From assembly GCF_934924865.1 (NCBI RefSeq), contig NZ_OW235315.1, forward strand, positions 3,100,001 through 3,164,000: DNA of 64,000 nucleotides. Direction: 5' to 3'. The notes beneath the pieces are model-generated. The model did not search any database, had not been told where the DNA came from, and was given only the letters and a program-made list of their open reading frames with translations. Both the position numbers and the translations under genes were made by a program. Positions 43,638 to 54,450 of the stretch are shown here, one piece after another. The DNA comes from Tepidibacter aestuarii. GTDB lineage: Bacteria; Bacillota; Clostridia; Peptostreptococcales; Peptostreptococcaceae. Positions within the stretch are counted from its first letter, which is position 1, and each line of letters begins with the position of its first letter.

Positions 43638-44748
43638 AGTATTCACCTCTATTTTCAATCAAATCCATCAATATCTTATTGTGAATATCGGTTATTTCCC
43701 TGAATTCATCTTTTTTTCTAGATATTAACTCTCGTTCGTAATCTATATTATCTATTAAACATTTTACCTCATTCATTATATCATTAAAATTTATATTTAA
43801 AATAGATATAACATTATTTTTTTCAATAAAATTTAAAAAATTATTTATTTTCGGATCATATGAAAGTCCTACAACAGGTACACCCATCAAAACCGAAAAT
43901 ATAAGTGCGTGAAGCCTCATTCCTATTAAAAAATCTAGATTACCGACCAAAGATATATATTCATCTACATAAAGATATTTATCTAATACAAATACATTTT
44001 TTCTATATTTTTTATCTATACTCTTATAAATCTCTTTTATTATACTCGAATCTGCATAAAAATGGAAAGGTATAAATAACACTTGATAATCATATTCCTG
44101 AACCAATTTTTCGCATACCTTACAGATTTCTTCTACTATTTGTTTATTATTCTTCCATGGCCTTATAGAAAAACCAACTATCTTCTTATCAAAATCTATA
44201 TTTATATCCCTTAATATATCTTTTCCAATCTCAATATCTGGCTTTTTAATCCCAAACACCGTATCCATCGTAACTAATATATCCTTTTGTATACCCATAT
44301 TTATAAGCTCTTGTTTAGAATTTTCATCTCTTACATTTATAAAGTCAACCTTGTTTAAAACCCTTTTTAAAAGATTTCGGTTGTAATTTTTGTTAACAGG
44401 ACCTATTCCTTGAGAATATATCATAACCTTTTTATTTAAGATCTTTGCTATATTTATTATAGCTAGATAATAAAGAATAGACCTCTTTGAAGTTACATCT
44501 TGAAGTAGTGATCCTCCTCCACTAACTAATAAATCACAGTCTTTAATTTCTTTTATTATACTAAACAGATTCATTCTCTTTATAGATCTTACATTATGCT
44601 TTTTTGAAGTGAATTCAGGATACTGAGATAAGACAACTATCTCAGTATCCTGATTAAAACCTTTTATTCCATCTATTATTCCTTTAAGTATAGCTTCATC
44701 TCCGATATTATTAAAACCATAATATCCAGATATAACAACTTTAGGCAT
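43624..44748 (-). CDS. csaB: Polysaccharide pyruvyl transferase CsaB
   Basis: The 374-aa protein has the family start MPKVVISGYYGFNNIGDEA and the C-terminal LIGMRLHALIFSVLMGVPVVGLSYDPK. CsaB adds ketal pyruvate to the secondary cell-wall polymer, which is the anchor recognised by SLH-domain S-layer proteins. It overlaps its neighbours on both sides (14 nt with tagA, 8 nt with the DUF5693-type gene). A perfect 15-bp inverted repeat lies in the coding sequence at 44616-44652. Confidence 0.92.
   Translation of the reverse strand: MPKVVISGYYGFNNIGDEAILKGIIDGIKGFNQDTEIVVLSQYPEFTSKKHNVRSIKRMNLFSIIKEIKDCDLLVSGGGSLLQDVTSKRSILYYLAIINIAKILNKKVMIYSQGIGPVNKNYNRNLLKRVLNKVDFINVRDENSKQELINMGIQKDILVTMDTVFGIKKPDIEIGKDILRDINIDFDKKIVGFSIRPWKNNKQIVEEICKVCEKLVQEYDYQVLFIPFHFYADSSIIKEIYKSIDKKYRKNVFVLDKYLYVDEYISLVGNLDFLIGMRLHALIFSVLMGVPVVGLSYDPKINNFLNFIEKNNVISILNINFNDIMNEVKCLIDNIDYERELISRKKDEFREITDIHNKILMDLIENRGEYFGKN
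44616..44652. repeat. Perfect 15-bp inverted repeat inside csaB
   Basis: CAGGATACTGAGATA and its exact inverse are separated by 7 nt. They encode QDTEIVVLSQYP on the csaB strand. No T-run follows. Confidence 0.8.
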
Positions 44749-46807
44749 TTATTTTTCTCCCTTCAATCTTTCTCCATATAAAATCGATTAGAAGAATACC
44801 TATACCTCCTATTATAACTCCAAATACTATCTCATAATTAGTTCTAATATAAGATAAGTAAAGAGGTGCTCTTATATGAGAGAAAGTGTTGACTATGTTT
44901 CCTTGACCTATTACAACTAGTAACGATAGGGGGAATATAGACCACTTTTGGTTTTTAAACGCTAGATACATCATCAAAATAAATCCAGGATGAGCCATTA
45001 AGAATGACTTATTTCTAGGTCTTGCAGTTAAAAATAACTCTAACATATTTCTAGACAGTAACTCTAAGCTCGAAGGCTTTATATTAGTTTCATGTCCAGT
45101 TCTAGCTATAAACACAATCCCTATAGCCAAAAATGCACATAAAACTATAACATGTCCTATTTTTATATCTTCTTTAAACAGTTTTATTATCTCATTTAAA
45201 CTTATTCCGTCTCTTTCTTCTTCTCTCTTATATCCAAATATAGATAAATAAAGTAATACAGTAACCATTATAGGTGCTATCTGAGATACCTTAACCCCTC
45301 TGAATATATCCATCTCAAGTAAAAACTTACTATCAAGTAAAAGAGACACTTCAAATAAAGCACCTATTAAAGATATCATACATGCTATCATCAATGTTAT
45401 TATTCCTTTTAATAGGATATTCAATGCATTCATATTGTTTTTAGTTTTTAAAGCAGCTCTAACAATATACAATATAAACGCCATACTTATAGAAGGCATT
45501 GCTATAGTTGCAAGTAATGCAAAGATTTTATCTAAAAGATCCGCTTTAATACCTAAGCCGTATAAAAGTGCAGTACCTACTGATGATAATCCAAATAATA
45601 TATTCATATACTTATACTTTATATTTACTAAGTTGTCTATTAATATTAAAAATGCAGCTATTATACCTAAAACTATAGGTATGTGTATCAATCTATTAGG
45701 ATGAACTTCTCTCATAGAATTGACCTTGCCAATTTTCATATTATGACCTTTTTGTATTCTATTATCAAATTCTTCAAATCGTTGCTTGTATATGCTCATA
45801 TCTGTTACATACTTACCTTGTTTATCTATAAAAGGTTTAAAGTATATAATTCTTACATTTCTCTCTGTTACAGCTCTGTACATAGAATTTATTATCTCTT
45901 CTCCATGGTGATGAAGAGGTATCTCATAATCATATCGTTCTTGAACCCAGTCCCATACATTAAAAACTCTTGTAGCATAATACCCACTATCCTCAACTAA
46001 TTTATTAAGACCTTTTTGATCTATATTTTCTCTTTGGACATTAGTTTCAATCATACCTATTACCATATTTCTATTTTTAAGCTCTTTTTTTAAGTAATCA
46101 GTATCATAACCAAAACCTAAAGCTTCTCCACCAGCAAATATTATAGAACTTGGATGAATGTCCTGTTCATCTAAAAATTCAAAATAATATTTTATGCTTT
46201 TTTCATCCTCATACTCAGATAAGTATATAGGTCTTGGAAGAACCTCAAGTCCACTAGACTTTATCATATCTATATCTGATTGTAAGAACCCAAGTCCCAA
46301 AAACTCAAGCTTAGACCCTTCTAAAACCTTACTCATTCCTACATAATCTCCATGTACATCATAAAGCTTAGTTTCATCATATATGTAATCTTTGTTTTCA
46401 CCTTTTACTCTTATAGTATTAGAGTCTATAACTTCTACTCTACTAGGTCCTATTTTTCTTTTAAATCCTTCTAATATAAAATCGTATATACTTTCATCTG
46501 CACTTACTATTAAATCATACCCATCTATACTAGTTTTTATGTTATATTCTTTTCTGTTTTTTAAGGTATTTATAGTAGATTCATTTAAAGCAACCGTACT
46601 TATTTTCATATCCTTAAACTCATCTAAAAAATACTTTAAATCCTTATCACTTTCATCTTGCATCTTAATCACTTGATCATAATCAAGAACAATCTCAACA
46701 TTTTTGTATTCGTTTTCAATACCATTTCTTTGAAACACTAGCACACTAGAAAATAGTATAGCTATGATTAGAAATATACTAAATAGTCTATTTACCTTCA
46801 AGTTCAT
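44741..46807 (-). CDS. DUF5693-type membrane protein of the csaB locus
   Basis: An N-terminal membrane helix is followed by a large extracellular part (about 30-370) and a C-terminal half with about eight membrane helices (about 375-680). The family commonly neighbours csaB in spore formers with S-layers. A role in making or exporting the wall polymer is likely; the reaction is unknown. It overlaps csaB by 8 nt. Confidence 0.8.
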   Translation of the reverse strand: MNLKVNRLFSIFLIIAILFSSVLVFQRNGIENEYKNVEIVLDYDQVIKMQDESDKDLKYFLDEFKDMKISTVALNESTINTLKNRKEYNIKTSIDGYDLIVSADESIYDFILEGFKRKIGPSRVEVIDSNTIRVKGENKDYIYDETKLYDVHGDYVGMSKVLEGSKLEFLGLGFLQSDIDMIKSSGLEVLPRPIYLSEYEDEKSIKYYFEFLDEQDIHPSSIIFAGGEALGFGYDTDYLKKELKNRNMVIGMIETNVQRENIDQKGLNKLVEDSGYYATRVFNVWDWVQERYDYEIPLHHHGEEIINSMYRAVTERNVRIIYFKPFIDKQGKYVTDMSIYKQRFEEFDNRIQKGHNMKIGKVNSMREVHPNRLIHIPIVLGIIAAFLILIDNLVNIKYKYMNILFGLSSVGTALLYGLGIKADLLDKIFALLATIAMPSISMAFILYIVRAALKTKNNMNALNILLKGIITLMIACMISLIGALFEVSLLLDSKFLLEMDIFRGVKVSQIAPIMVTVLLYLSIFGYKREEERDGISLNEIIKLFKEDIKIGHVIVLCAFLAIGIVFIARTGHETNIKPSSLELLSRNMLELFLTARPRNKSFLMAHPGFILMMYLAFKNQKWSIFPLSLLVVIGQGNIVNTFSHIRAPLYLSYIRTNYEIVFGVIIGGIGILLIDFIWRKIEGRKINA

Positions 46808-46833
46808 TCCTCCTCCACTTTTGACAAGAAAAT

Positions 46834-46852
46834 AAGGGGTATTAATCCCCTT
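46834..46852 (-). terminator. Weak terminator before the DUF5693-type gene
   Basis: AAGGGG and CCCCTT pair around a 7-nt loop, followed on the minus strand by TTATTTTC. Confidence 0.45.
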
Positions 46853-46856
46853 TAGA

Positions 46857-47369
46857 TTATTTTACTTCATATCCTCCTTTTACCATGAATATGCAGTTTG
46901 TCTTTGCTACAATACCTCTTCCATCTGATCTTGGCACCATTAAAAGATGGTTTGCCGGAACATCATATCCTCCTCTTAAATCTATCCCCTGAGTTAAATC
47001 AGCTATTCCACCAAGTTCTGAATCTATTATAGATCCTTCACCGCCTCTTAATATTATCTCACTTCCTGATTCTAATATTATACTTTGTCCCGCTTCAATC
47101 TGTACTATCTCTAATTCATTAGAAGATTTATCTTCTGGCTTAACCTCTGTGTCTGGTTTCTGCTTGTTTGTATTTATATTTTCAATAACCTCAGTTACAT
47201 TTTTTGCAAGTTCATCAATTTTCATATCAACATAAGATTTAGTTACAACAGGGTCCCCACTTGATCCCGGTTCATAACCAGAGGCCTTAACTATGTATGT
47301 AGATGTTACAATAATTGAACATGATAAAATAGATATCACAACTTTGTTCCTAATTAAATCCTTAAGCAT
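46857..47369 (-). CDS. Exported protein of unknown function (170 aa)
   Basis: A signal-like N-terminal helix (about 8-28) precedes a mature protein with SYVDMKIDELAKNVTEVIENIN, an acidic linker, and a beta-rich C-terminal domain with repeated GG (IILESGSEIILRGGEGSII, LRGGYDVP, MVKGGYEVK). I recognise no family. It lies just upstream of the csaB group in the same direction and may belong to the cell envelope. Confidence 0.7.
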   Translation of the reverse strand: MLKDLIRNKVVISILSCSIIVTSTYIVKASGYEPGSSGDPVVTKSYVDMKIDELAKNVTEVIENINTNKQKPDTEVKPEDKSSNELEIVQIEAGQSIILESGSEIILRGGEGSIIDSELGGIADLTQGIDLRGGYDVPANHLLMVPRSDGRGIVAKTNCIFMVKGGYEVK

Positions 47370-47433
47370 AAACTTTTCCCTCCAATCCTCATCTAATATC
47401 CATTATTACAAAATTCGTTAAATAAATCAACAA

Positions 47434-47476
47434 AAATTCGCTCCATATCAACGAGTCGTAACAGGCTTAGTTGCTA
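47434..47476 (+). repeat. Dispersed intergenic repeat, partial copy
   Basis: AAAAATTCGCTCCATATCAACGAG, then TCGTAACAGGCTTAGTTGCT, match parts of the family, with the middle missing. It lies between mazF and the 170-aa gene. Confidence 0.55.
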
Positions 47477-47510
47477 AAAAAATTATATTTCGCTTATATG
47501 CAAAAAAAAA

Positions 47511-47526
47511 GAGCCGTTATCAGCTC
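47511..47526 (-). terminator. Terminator of mazEF
   Basis: GAGC and GCTC close an inner dyad (GAGCTGATAACGGCTC on the minus strand), followed by TTTTTTTTT right after the mazF stop. Confidence 0.7.
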
Positions 47527-47527
47527 A

Positions 47528-47890
47528 CTAAATCTCAAACAATCCTAAACTTATTTGAAGACCCTCGTCTACTTTTTTCATCATATCATTATCAAAACTT
47601 CCTATTTTTTCTCTCAATCTTTTTTTGTCTATGGTTCTTACCTGCTCAAGTAATACTACTGAGTCTCTATTAAGTCCGTAATCATTTGCATTAATTTCAA
47701 TATGAGTCGGTAGTTTTGCTTTGTTAATCTGAGATGTTATGGCTGCAATTATAACTGTTGGGCTATATTTGTTTCCTATATCATTTTGAATGATCAATAC
47801 GGGTCTTACTCCCCCTTGTTCAGACCCTATTACGGGACTTAGGTCACCGTAAAATATGTCACCTCGTTTAATCTCTAAATTATTATTCAC
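47528..47890 (-). CDS. mazF: Endoribonuclease toxin MazF/EndoA
   Basis: The 120-aa protein has the PemK/MazF pattern: [30 protein letters not shown] and [18 protein letters not shown]. It cuts mRNA at short sequences when not bound by its antitoxin. It overlaps the antitoxin gene by 8 nt. The alr-mazE-mazF order is shared with many Firmicutes. Confidence 0.94.
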   Translation of the reverse strand: MNNNLEIKRGDIFYGDLSPVIGSEQGGVRPVLIIQNDIGNKYSPTVIIAAITSQINKAKLPTHIEINANDYGLNRDSVVLLEQVRTIDKKRLREKIGSFDNDMMKKVDEGLQISLGLFEI

Positions 47891-48167
47891 CTTCTGCTAT
47901 CTTCCCTTCATACCCCGTCAAAGAAGACATATCCATGCTAAGACCCATTTCTGCTAAAGCTAAGTTTATAACTCCCATTTCTCTATAACCTTTTATCATA
48001 GATTCTCTAGTTCGAACTTTTCTTTTTTCTCTCAAATAGAGGTTCATAGCTTCCTTTATAAATTCTGATCTGTTTTTGTTTTCTACTTTTACTATTTTAT
48101 CCACTTCTGAAAGTAAGTTATTTGGCAAACTTACAACGATTTTCTTCTTACCCATACAACTAGACAC
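47883..48167 (-). CDS. mazE: Antitoxin MazE/EndoAI (ribbon-helix-helix)
   Basis: The protein has an N-terminal ribbon-helix-helix DNA-binding domain ([34 protein letters not shown]) and a C-terminal toxin-binding tail with [18 protein letters not shown]. The GTG at 48167 is preceded by GGAGG at 7 nt, giving 94 aa, close to B. subtilis EndoAI. An ATG at 48155 is an alternative. It should repress its own operon. Confidence 0.87.
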   Translation of the reverse strand: MSSCMGKKKIVVSLPNNLLSEVDKIVKVENKNRSEFIKEAMNLYLREKRKVRTRESMIKGYREMGVINLALAEMGLSMDMSSLTGYEGKIAEGE

Positions 48168-48196
48168 AAAACCGCCTCCCAAAGTTAATTACACTT

Positions 48197-49357
48197 CTAT
48201 TTTATCAGATAATCTAGTATGTGTAAAACTCTATTTCCTTCCAAATACACCCTTGGTATTCTTCTAGAAATCATGCATAGGACTTCATAATTTATAGTAT
48301 TTAAAGAATCAGCAATTCTCTCTATTTTAATATCTGCATCTTCTCCAAATATCTTTACTTCATCTCCTATACTTACATCTAGTCCGTTTATTTGAAGCAT
48401 ACATTGGTCCATGCATATTCTTCCAATTACAGGTGCTAGCTTATCTTTTATCTTCATATTTGCATTTTCATTTAGCATTCTTGTAAAACCATCTGCATAC
48501 CCAATAGGAATAGTCGCTATTTTTGTAAAGTCACTTGTTCTATACTTTTGACCATAGCTTATTCCTGTATCAGGTACTACAGTTTTAACATTAGATACCG
48601 TTGTCTTTAATGTCATAACAGGCTTTAGATCTAACCTATCCTTCATAACATCATCAGAAGGATAATGTCCATAAAGTATTATTCCACTTCTTACCATGTC
48701 AAGATGGTACTCAGGACAATCCATTATACCCGCACTATTACATATATGCTTTATTGGGATTTTTATACCTCTATTTTCTAATTTATTTACTATATATGTG
48801 AATTTATCAAACTGCATGTTGGTAAAAGTCTTATCCTTTTCATCCGCCATAGCAAAATGACTGTATATACCAACAACATCCAAATTAGAATATCCACATA
48901 TATTCTCAATAAAGTCTACAGATTCATCATTTATTTGAAATCCTAGTCTAGACATTCCAGTATCTAATTTTATATGTACTCTAGCTTTTTTATTCTTTTG
49001 CTCACTAACTTTGTTTAAACTTTGGGCTAGTTCCTTTGAATATATAGTTATATCTATATTGTTTTCTACCGCCAAATCAAAACAATCTTCTTGTATATAA
49101 CCAAGACATAGTATGGGTAATTCTACATCATTATTCCTGAGTTCTATTGCCTCCTCAAGTGTAGCAATAGCTAAATAATCTACGCCTTCATCTACAAGCG
49201 TCTTTGCAATTTGTACAGATCCATGTCCATAAGCATTAGCTTTAATAACTCCGCATATCTTTGTGTCTTCTTTGAGTAATTTTTTTATGTTTCTATAGTT
49301 TTGCTTTAAATTGCCTATATTTATTTCTGCCCAAGTAGGTCTTGTTTTATAACTCAA
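48197..49357 (-). CDS. alr: Alanine racemase
   Basis: The PLP enzyme makes D-alanine for peptidoglycan. The PLP Lys lies in VIKANAYGHG (about residues 36-45) and the second catalytic Tyr region is GISYGQKYRTS. The TTG at 49357, 5 nt after GGGGGAAG, gives 386 aa, the usual length; a longer frame would run into the gerS-like gene. It follows that gene closely, as gerS and alr2 do in Clostridioides difficile, where spore germination depends on the pair. Confidence 0.94.
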   Translation of the reverse strand: MSYKTRPTWAEINIGNLKQNYRNIKKLLKEDTKICGVIKANAYGHGSVQIAKTLVDEGVDYLAIATLEEAIELRNNDVELPILCLGYIQEDCFDLAVENNIDITIYSKELAQSLNKVSEQKNKKARVHIKLDTGMSRLGFQINDESVDFIENICGYSNLDVVGIYSHFAMADEKDKTFTNMQFDKFTYIVNKLENRGIKIPIKHICNSAGIMDCPEYHLDMVRSGIILYGHYPSDDVMKDRLDLKPVMTLKTTVSNVKTVVPDTGISYGQKYRTSDFTKIATIPIGYADGFTRMLNENANMKIKDKLAPVIGRICMDQCMLQINGLDVSIGDEVKIFGEDADIKIERIADSLNTINYEVLCMISRRIPRVYLEGNRVLHILDYLIK

Positions 49358-49376
49358 TATTACTTCCCCCTTCAAT

Positions 49377-49961
49377 TTAATCCCCGTTGTACTTAAATTC
49401 CTTATAATTAACAACAAATCTTTTCTTCAAGTTAACATCCATTATCTCTAACTTATTAGGCTTTAATGTTTTTTTGTCAACGTAAACCTTTTGTTTATTA
49501 AAATAAAAAGAAGAACCAGGTATATTAGTTTCTAAAATCAAGAAATATTTATCGGAACTTATCTTTAAATTCTCATTTTCATAAATATTTTTTAAAAAAT
49601 CTCCTACAAATAGATATCTATTTTCTATACCTCTATGGGTGAATTTTAATTCATCCTTAAATTTTGGATTTTTTATTATAATCTTATCACCATCATAAAT
49701 AGTTATTTTTCCTTTTATATTACTAGGATTTAATGTTTCGAGCTTGTAATAGTTTGGGCTTTTAAAATAGTGACTTGCTTCATACTCTTTTATAGATTTA
49801 TTACCGCATACGCTTATAGTTGCTATACATGAATACGAATCTAATTTATTTATCTTCTTTTGAAATTTATAATACACTTCTTCATCTGTGGACTCCCTAC
49901 ATCCTGTAAAACTAATACCTATTAGTATAATTACAAGGATAGATAAGATCCACTTTTTCAC
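49377..49961 (-). CDS. gerS: GerS-like germination lipoprotein
   Basis: The 194-aa lipoprotein (lipobox FTGC, Cys20) has a LolA/LolB-like pattern: a YSCIATISV strand, then SHYFKSPNYYKLETLNP and KITIYDGDKIIIKNPK. Position directly upstream of alr matches C. difficile gerS-alr2. There GerS works with the amidase CwlD to make the muramic-lactam mark needed for cortex breakdown. The function here is assigned by synteny and fold, not by close identity. Confidence 0.65.
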   Translation of the reverse strand: MKKWILSILVIILIGISFTGCRESTDEEVYYKFQKKINKLDSYSCIATISVCGNKSIKEYEASHYFKSPNYYKLETLNPSNIKGKITIYDGDKIIIKNPKFKDELKFTHRGIENRYLFVGDFLKNIYENENLKISSDKYFLILETNIPGSSFYFNKQKVYVDKKTLKPNKLEIMDVNLKKRFVVNYKEFKYNGD

Positions 49962-49978
49962 AAAATCCCCCCTTATAT

Positions 49979-50428
49979 TTAATTGTACATAGCTTTTATA
50001 AGATCATATCTACATATAATCCCCTTAATATAATTATTATCATCAACAACAGGTACCCTATTTATAGATCTCTTTATCATCTCATTTGCAACATATTCAA
50101 CACTATCATCTTCTCTAACAGTCATAACTTCCTTTGACATTATATCAGATGCCTTATAGGCTGCTATCTTTCTAATGTCCTCTTCTACCTCTTTAAAGCT
50201 ATCAAAAAATATATAACCTTGGAGTATGTTTATAAAAGATGGTACATTTACATTTTTCTCTTTTTGTATAATATCGGTTTCTGATATTATTCCTACTATC
50301 TTGTTTTCCTCATCTACTACAGGAACTCCCCCAATCCTATTCTTTAAGAATATCTCAGCTATTTCCTTTATAGTAGAATCTTGTTTTACGACTACAACAT
50401 CAGTAGTCATTATATCTTTTGCAGTCAT
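49979..50428 (-). CDS. CBS-domain pair protein
   Basis: The protein has two CBS domains (about 1-60 and 90-148) with the patterns MTTDVVVVKQDSTIKEIAEIF, GGVPVVDEENKIVGIISETDI and MSKEVMTVREDDSVEYVANEM. Such pairs bind adenine nucleotides and regulate other proteins. The ATG at 50428 follows AAAGGAGG; no catalytic domain is attached. Confidence 0.88.
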   Translation of the reverse strand: MTAKDIMTTDVVVVKQDSTIKEIAEIFLKNRIGGVPVVDEENKIVGIISETDIIQKEKNVNVPSFINILQGYIFFDSFKEVEEDIRKIAAYKASDIMSKEVMTVREDDSVEYVANEMIKRSINRVPVVDDNNYIKGIICRYDLIKAMYN

Positions 50429-50430
50429 AA

Positions 50431-50817
50431 TCAAACCTCCTTTCTAGTCGTTATAATAGCATTTGCAACTGCATATTCTTTTGAATGAGATATAGACAAT
50501 AAAATTTCTTTCATTTCTAACTTTTCTGATAATTCGTATAACTTATTATATAATGTTACAACCGGTTTTCCAAGACTATTTCTTAATATTTCTATATCTT
50601 TAAAATTATAACCTCTGATGCCAGTTCCAAACGCCTTACTTATAGCCTCTTTTGCAGCAAAATTTCCAGCTATAGTTTGAGCTTTATAATCCTTTTGTTT
50701 AAAATACTCGATTTCTTTTTCTGTATAAATCCTTTCTAAAAACTTATTATTTTTATTTATAGCTTTTTTTATTCTCTCTATTTCTATTATATCTATTCCA
50801 GTACCTAAAATATTCAT
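50431..50817 (-). CDS. acpS: Holo-acyl-carrier-protein synthase
   Basis: The 128-aa enzyme transfers phosphopantetheine from CoA to acyl carrier protein. Both motifs are present: GTGIDIIEIERI at the start and NFAAKEAISKAFGTGI in the middle. The length is standard. It is the first gene of the acpS-CBS-gerS-alr-mazEF run. Confidence 0.94.
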   Translation of the reverse strand: MNILGTGIDIIEIERIKKAINKNNKFLERIYTEKEIEYFKQKDYKAQTIAGNFAAKEAISKAFGTGIRGYNFKDIEILRNSLGKPVVTLYNKLYELSEKLEMKEILLSISHSKEYAVANAIITTRKEV

Positions 50818-50876
50818 AATCCACTCCTAAAAATTTATATTTAATATTTATATATTTTAATCCTTTTATAATAAAA

Positions 50877-50903
50877 AAACCACTAAATCACATTTAGTGG
50901 TTT
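50877..50903 (-). terminator. Terminator of the coiled-coil protein gene
   Basis: AAACCACTAAAT and ATTTAGTGGTTT pair around a 3-nt loop, followed by TTTTTTT on the minus strand. Confidence 0.85.
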
Positions 50904-50911
50904 GAGAATTT

Positions 50912-51526
50912 TTATTTTAAAAGTTTACCATCTAATTTTTCCATATCTTTATGCCCAAGTATTGCATGTATAAAATGATAAGTACTATTAACCGTTTCTT
51001 CTATATCTTCCTTTTGCACTCTAAGATCATCTAGCTCTTTTCTAAGTTTAGCTACCTTAGCGTTTACCTCTGAAAGGTTTGATTCCCCTTTGTTTATTTT
51101 TTCGTATGAATGCTTTACAGTTTCTCTCAAAAGTTCTAAATTCTTTTCTTTTATTAGAATAGGCCTGTCCTCTAATTTTTCAAATATCATATCTATACTA
51201 TTATTTATCTCTTCCATCTCCTGTTTTAATTTATCTAATTCTTGCTCTGCTTTTATATTTTTATTTTCATTTAGCTCATTTGATATATATATTATCTTAG
51301 CCATCAACTTAGGCTTTTTTCCCTGCATATCTAAAAGTTGTTTTTCCATAGCTTTTCTCTCTTTTATTAAATCATTTAACTCTTTAACCTTTCTAGATAT
51401 TGATTCATTTGTTTCCATCTTGATAAGCTCTTTAAATGGCTCATATTGCGTTAATATAGGAACTTTATTCTTTTTTACTATTTTCTCAATTAAATTCATA
51501 TCTAGTTTATTATTCCCAAATATCAT
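50912..51526 (-). CDS. Cytoplasmic coiled-coil protein of unknown function (204 aa)
   Basis: Nearly the whole protein after residue 40 is charged coiled coil, with no signal peptide or membrane segment. I do not recognise it. The C-terminal YHFIHAILGHKDMEKLDGK is the only non-coil segment. The ATG follows GGAAGG. It is monocistronic. Confidence 0.7.
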   Translation of the reverse strand: MIFGNNKLDMNLIEKIVKKNKVPILTQYEPFKELIKMETNESISRKVKELNDLIKERKAMEKQLLDMQGKKPKLMAKIIYISNELNENKNIKAEQELDKLKQEMEEINNSIDMIFEKLEDRPILIKEKNLELLRETVKHSYEKINKGESNLSEVNAKVAKLRKELDDLRVQKEDIEETVNSTYHFIHAILGHKDMEKLDGKLLK

Positions 51527-51693
51527 ATTTTTCCAACCTTCCTTTATTTAGATACCCTTACAATATTATATCGTCAAAATTAATTTATATTTTATTTATT
51601 CAATAAAAATTTACTAAATAAAATATATCAAGTCAATGAATCTATTGAATTATTTTTTAGTGTTTGGAAAAAATAATTTCATGAGGTGATTTT

Positions 51694-52626
51694 ATGAGAA
51701 AAATTATAAGTATACTACTATTTTTCGTACTTATTTTAAGCGGGTGCACAAAACAGGAAGAAAAAACATCCGAAAGTACTCTTCCTAAGGAACCAAAAAC
51801 TTTACAAACACTACAAGATAGTATATTGACTATTATGGCTAAGATAGATTTAATGCCAAGTGTTAACAATGCTATCGAAACCAGAGATAAACTAATAGAA
51901 ATCTCCTTTCAAAAAGAAAAAGAATTAGCTTCATTAAGCGAGGATAGATTACCAGAGAAAGACAAACTAAAAACGCCTGAAGACATTGAAAAAGATAAAG
52001 TTAAACTATCCACCCATATAATGGATACATGCATATATCCATCTCTATTAGTTGAAGATATAGAGAATATAAACAAACTAGAAAAAGATCCGCTAAAATT
52101 CAAACTAGAAGAATACTGGCTTGATGTAAACAAGGACTTAGTAGACATTCATAAAGAGTGGAATAACCTTCAAGCTAGTATGAGTACAATTTCTGCTGAC
52201 CCTGAGCAAATCAAAAATTTTGAAACAAATTTAAACGCACTAACAGATTCAATCGGGCAGTACAATATATTTGATTCGTTAGTATATTGTAATAATATGA
52301 CTAAGTATTTGTCCTCTTTTAGACAATACTTTAAAACCTTCACAAACAATGATATCAATGTTGCAAAGTATTCTGTAAGAAAAGCCGTATTATTGTGCGA
52401 TATGGAAAACTACGAAGAAGCATTAACAACAATAAACAATCTCTCAGAACTTTTAAATTCAAAAGCTGAAACTTATTCAAAAGAAAAAGAAAAATTCACA
52501 AAACTTAAATATGCAATTCAATCTCTTCAAAAATCAATTGAAAGTAAAAATTTAAAATTAGTACAAATAAACGCACCTATAGTTATATCTAATTTAAATG
52601 AGTTCATACAAAAAGGGACTAGTTAA
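51694..52626 (+). CDS. Lipoprotein of unknown function (310 aa)
   Basis: The lipobox is ILSGC (Cys19). The mature part is helical and rich in Lys, Glu and Asp, with no motif that I recognise. AGGTG lies before the ATG. It converges on the ATP synthase operon and shares its terminator. Confidence 0.75.
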   Translation: MRKIISILLFFVLILSGCTKQEEKTSESTLPKEPKTLQTLQDSILTIMAKIDLMPSVNNAIETRDKLIEISFQKEKELASLSEDRLPEKDKLKTPEDIEKDKVKLSTHIMDTCIYPSLLVEDIENINKLEKDPLKFKLEEYWLDVNKDLVDIHKEWNNLQASMSTISADPEQIKNFETNLNALTDSIGQYNIFDSLVYCNNMTKYLSSFRQYFKTFTNNDINVAKYSVRKAVLLCDMENYEEALTTINNLSELLNSKAETYSKEKEKFTKLKYAIQSLQKSIESKNLKLVQINAPIVISNLNEFIQKGTS

Positions 52627-52640
52627 AACTAGTCCCTTTT
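52611..52640. terminator. Bidirectional terminator of the atp operon and lipoprotein gene
   Basis: AAAAGGGACTAGTT and its exact inverse flank 2 nt, with the lipoprotein stop codon inside and T-runs on both strands. Confidence 0.88.
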
Positions 52641-53034
52641 ATTTAGAAGTGTTTATTCTATTAATCGCTTTTTTAAGATCAATTTCAAGAAGATCTATTT
52701 CTTTTCCATGAGCAGATTTAATTTTTGCTTCGGCTTCTTCTTTAGCTTTATTAGCTCTTTGTATATCTATTTGATCAGCCCATTCAGCAGCTTCTGTTAA
52801 TATAGTAGTCTTTTCCTTATCAACTTGGATAAAACCACCTGCAACAGTTGCTTCTTTAAATGAACCATCCTTTTTAAGCTTTAATACACCTATATCTAGT
52901 GGCGCTACGTAACTTGCATGATTCTTAAGTATACCAACATCACCGTTTATAGTTCTAACAACTACCATTTCAGCAGTGCCTTCAAAAAACTTTTTATCGG
53001 GAGTAACTATTTCTACAGAAAATTCTCCTGCCAT
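52639..53034 (-). CDS. atpC: ATP synthase epsilon subunit
   Basis: The 131-aa protein has the beta-sandwich start FSVEIVTPDKKFFEGTAEMVVVRTINGDVGILKNHA and a C-terminal helical hairpin. It is the last gene of the operon and part of the central stalk that gates F1. Confidence 0.96.
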   Translation of the reverse strand: MAGEFSVEIVTPDKKFFEGTAEMVVVRTINGDVGILKNHASYVAPLDIGVLKLKKDGSFKEATVAGGFIQVDKEKTTILTEAAEWADQIDIQRANKAKEEAEAKIKSAHGKEIDLLEIDLKKAINRINTSK

Positions 53035-53040
53035 GTTTAT

Positions 53041-54450
<1,410 letters not shown>

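Noticed and set aside
42313..43728. Several 80-120 codon ORFs opposite yitT, tagA and csaB
   Set aside because: They are shadows of genes with clear family motifs on the minus strand.
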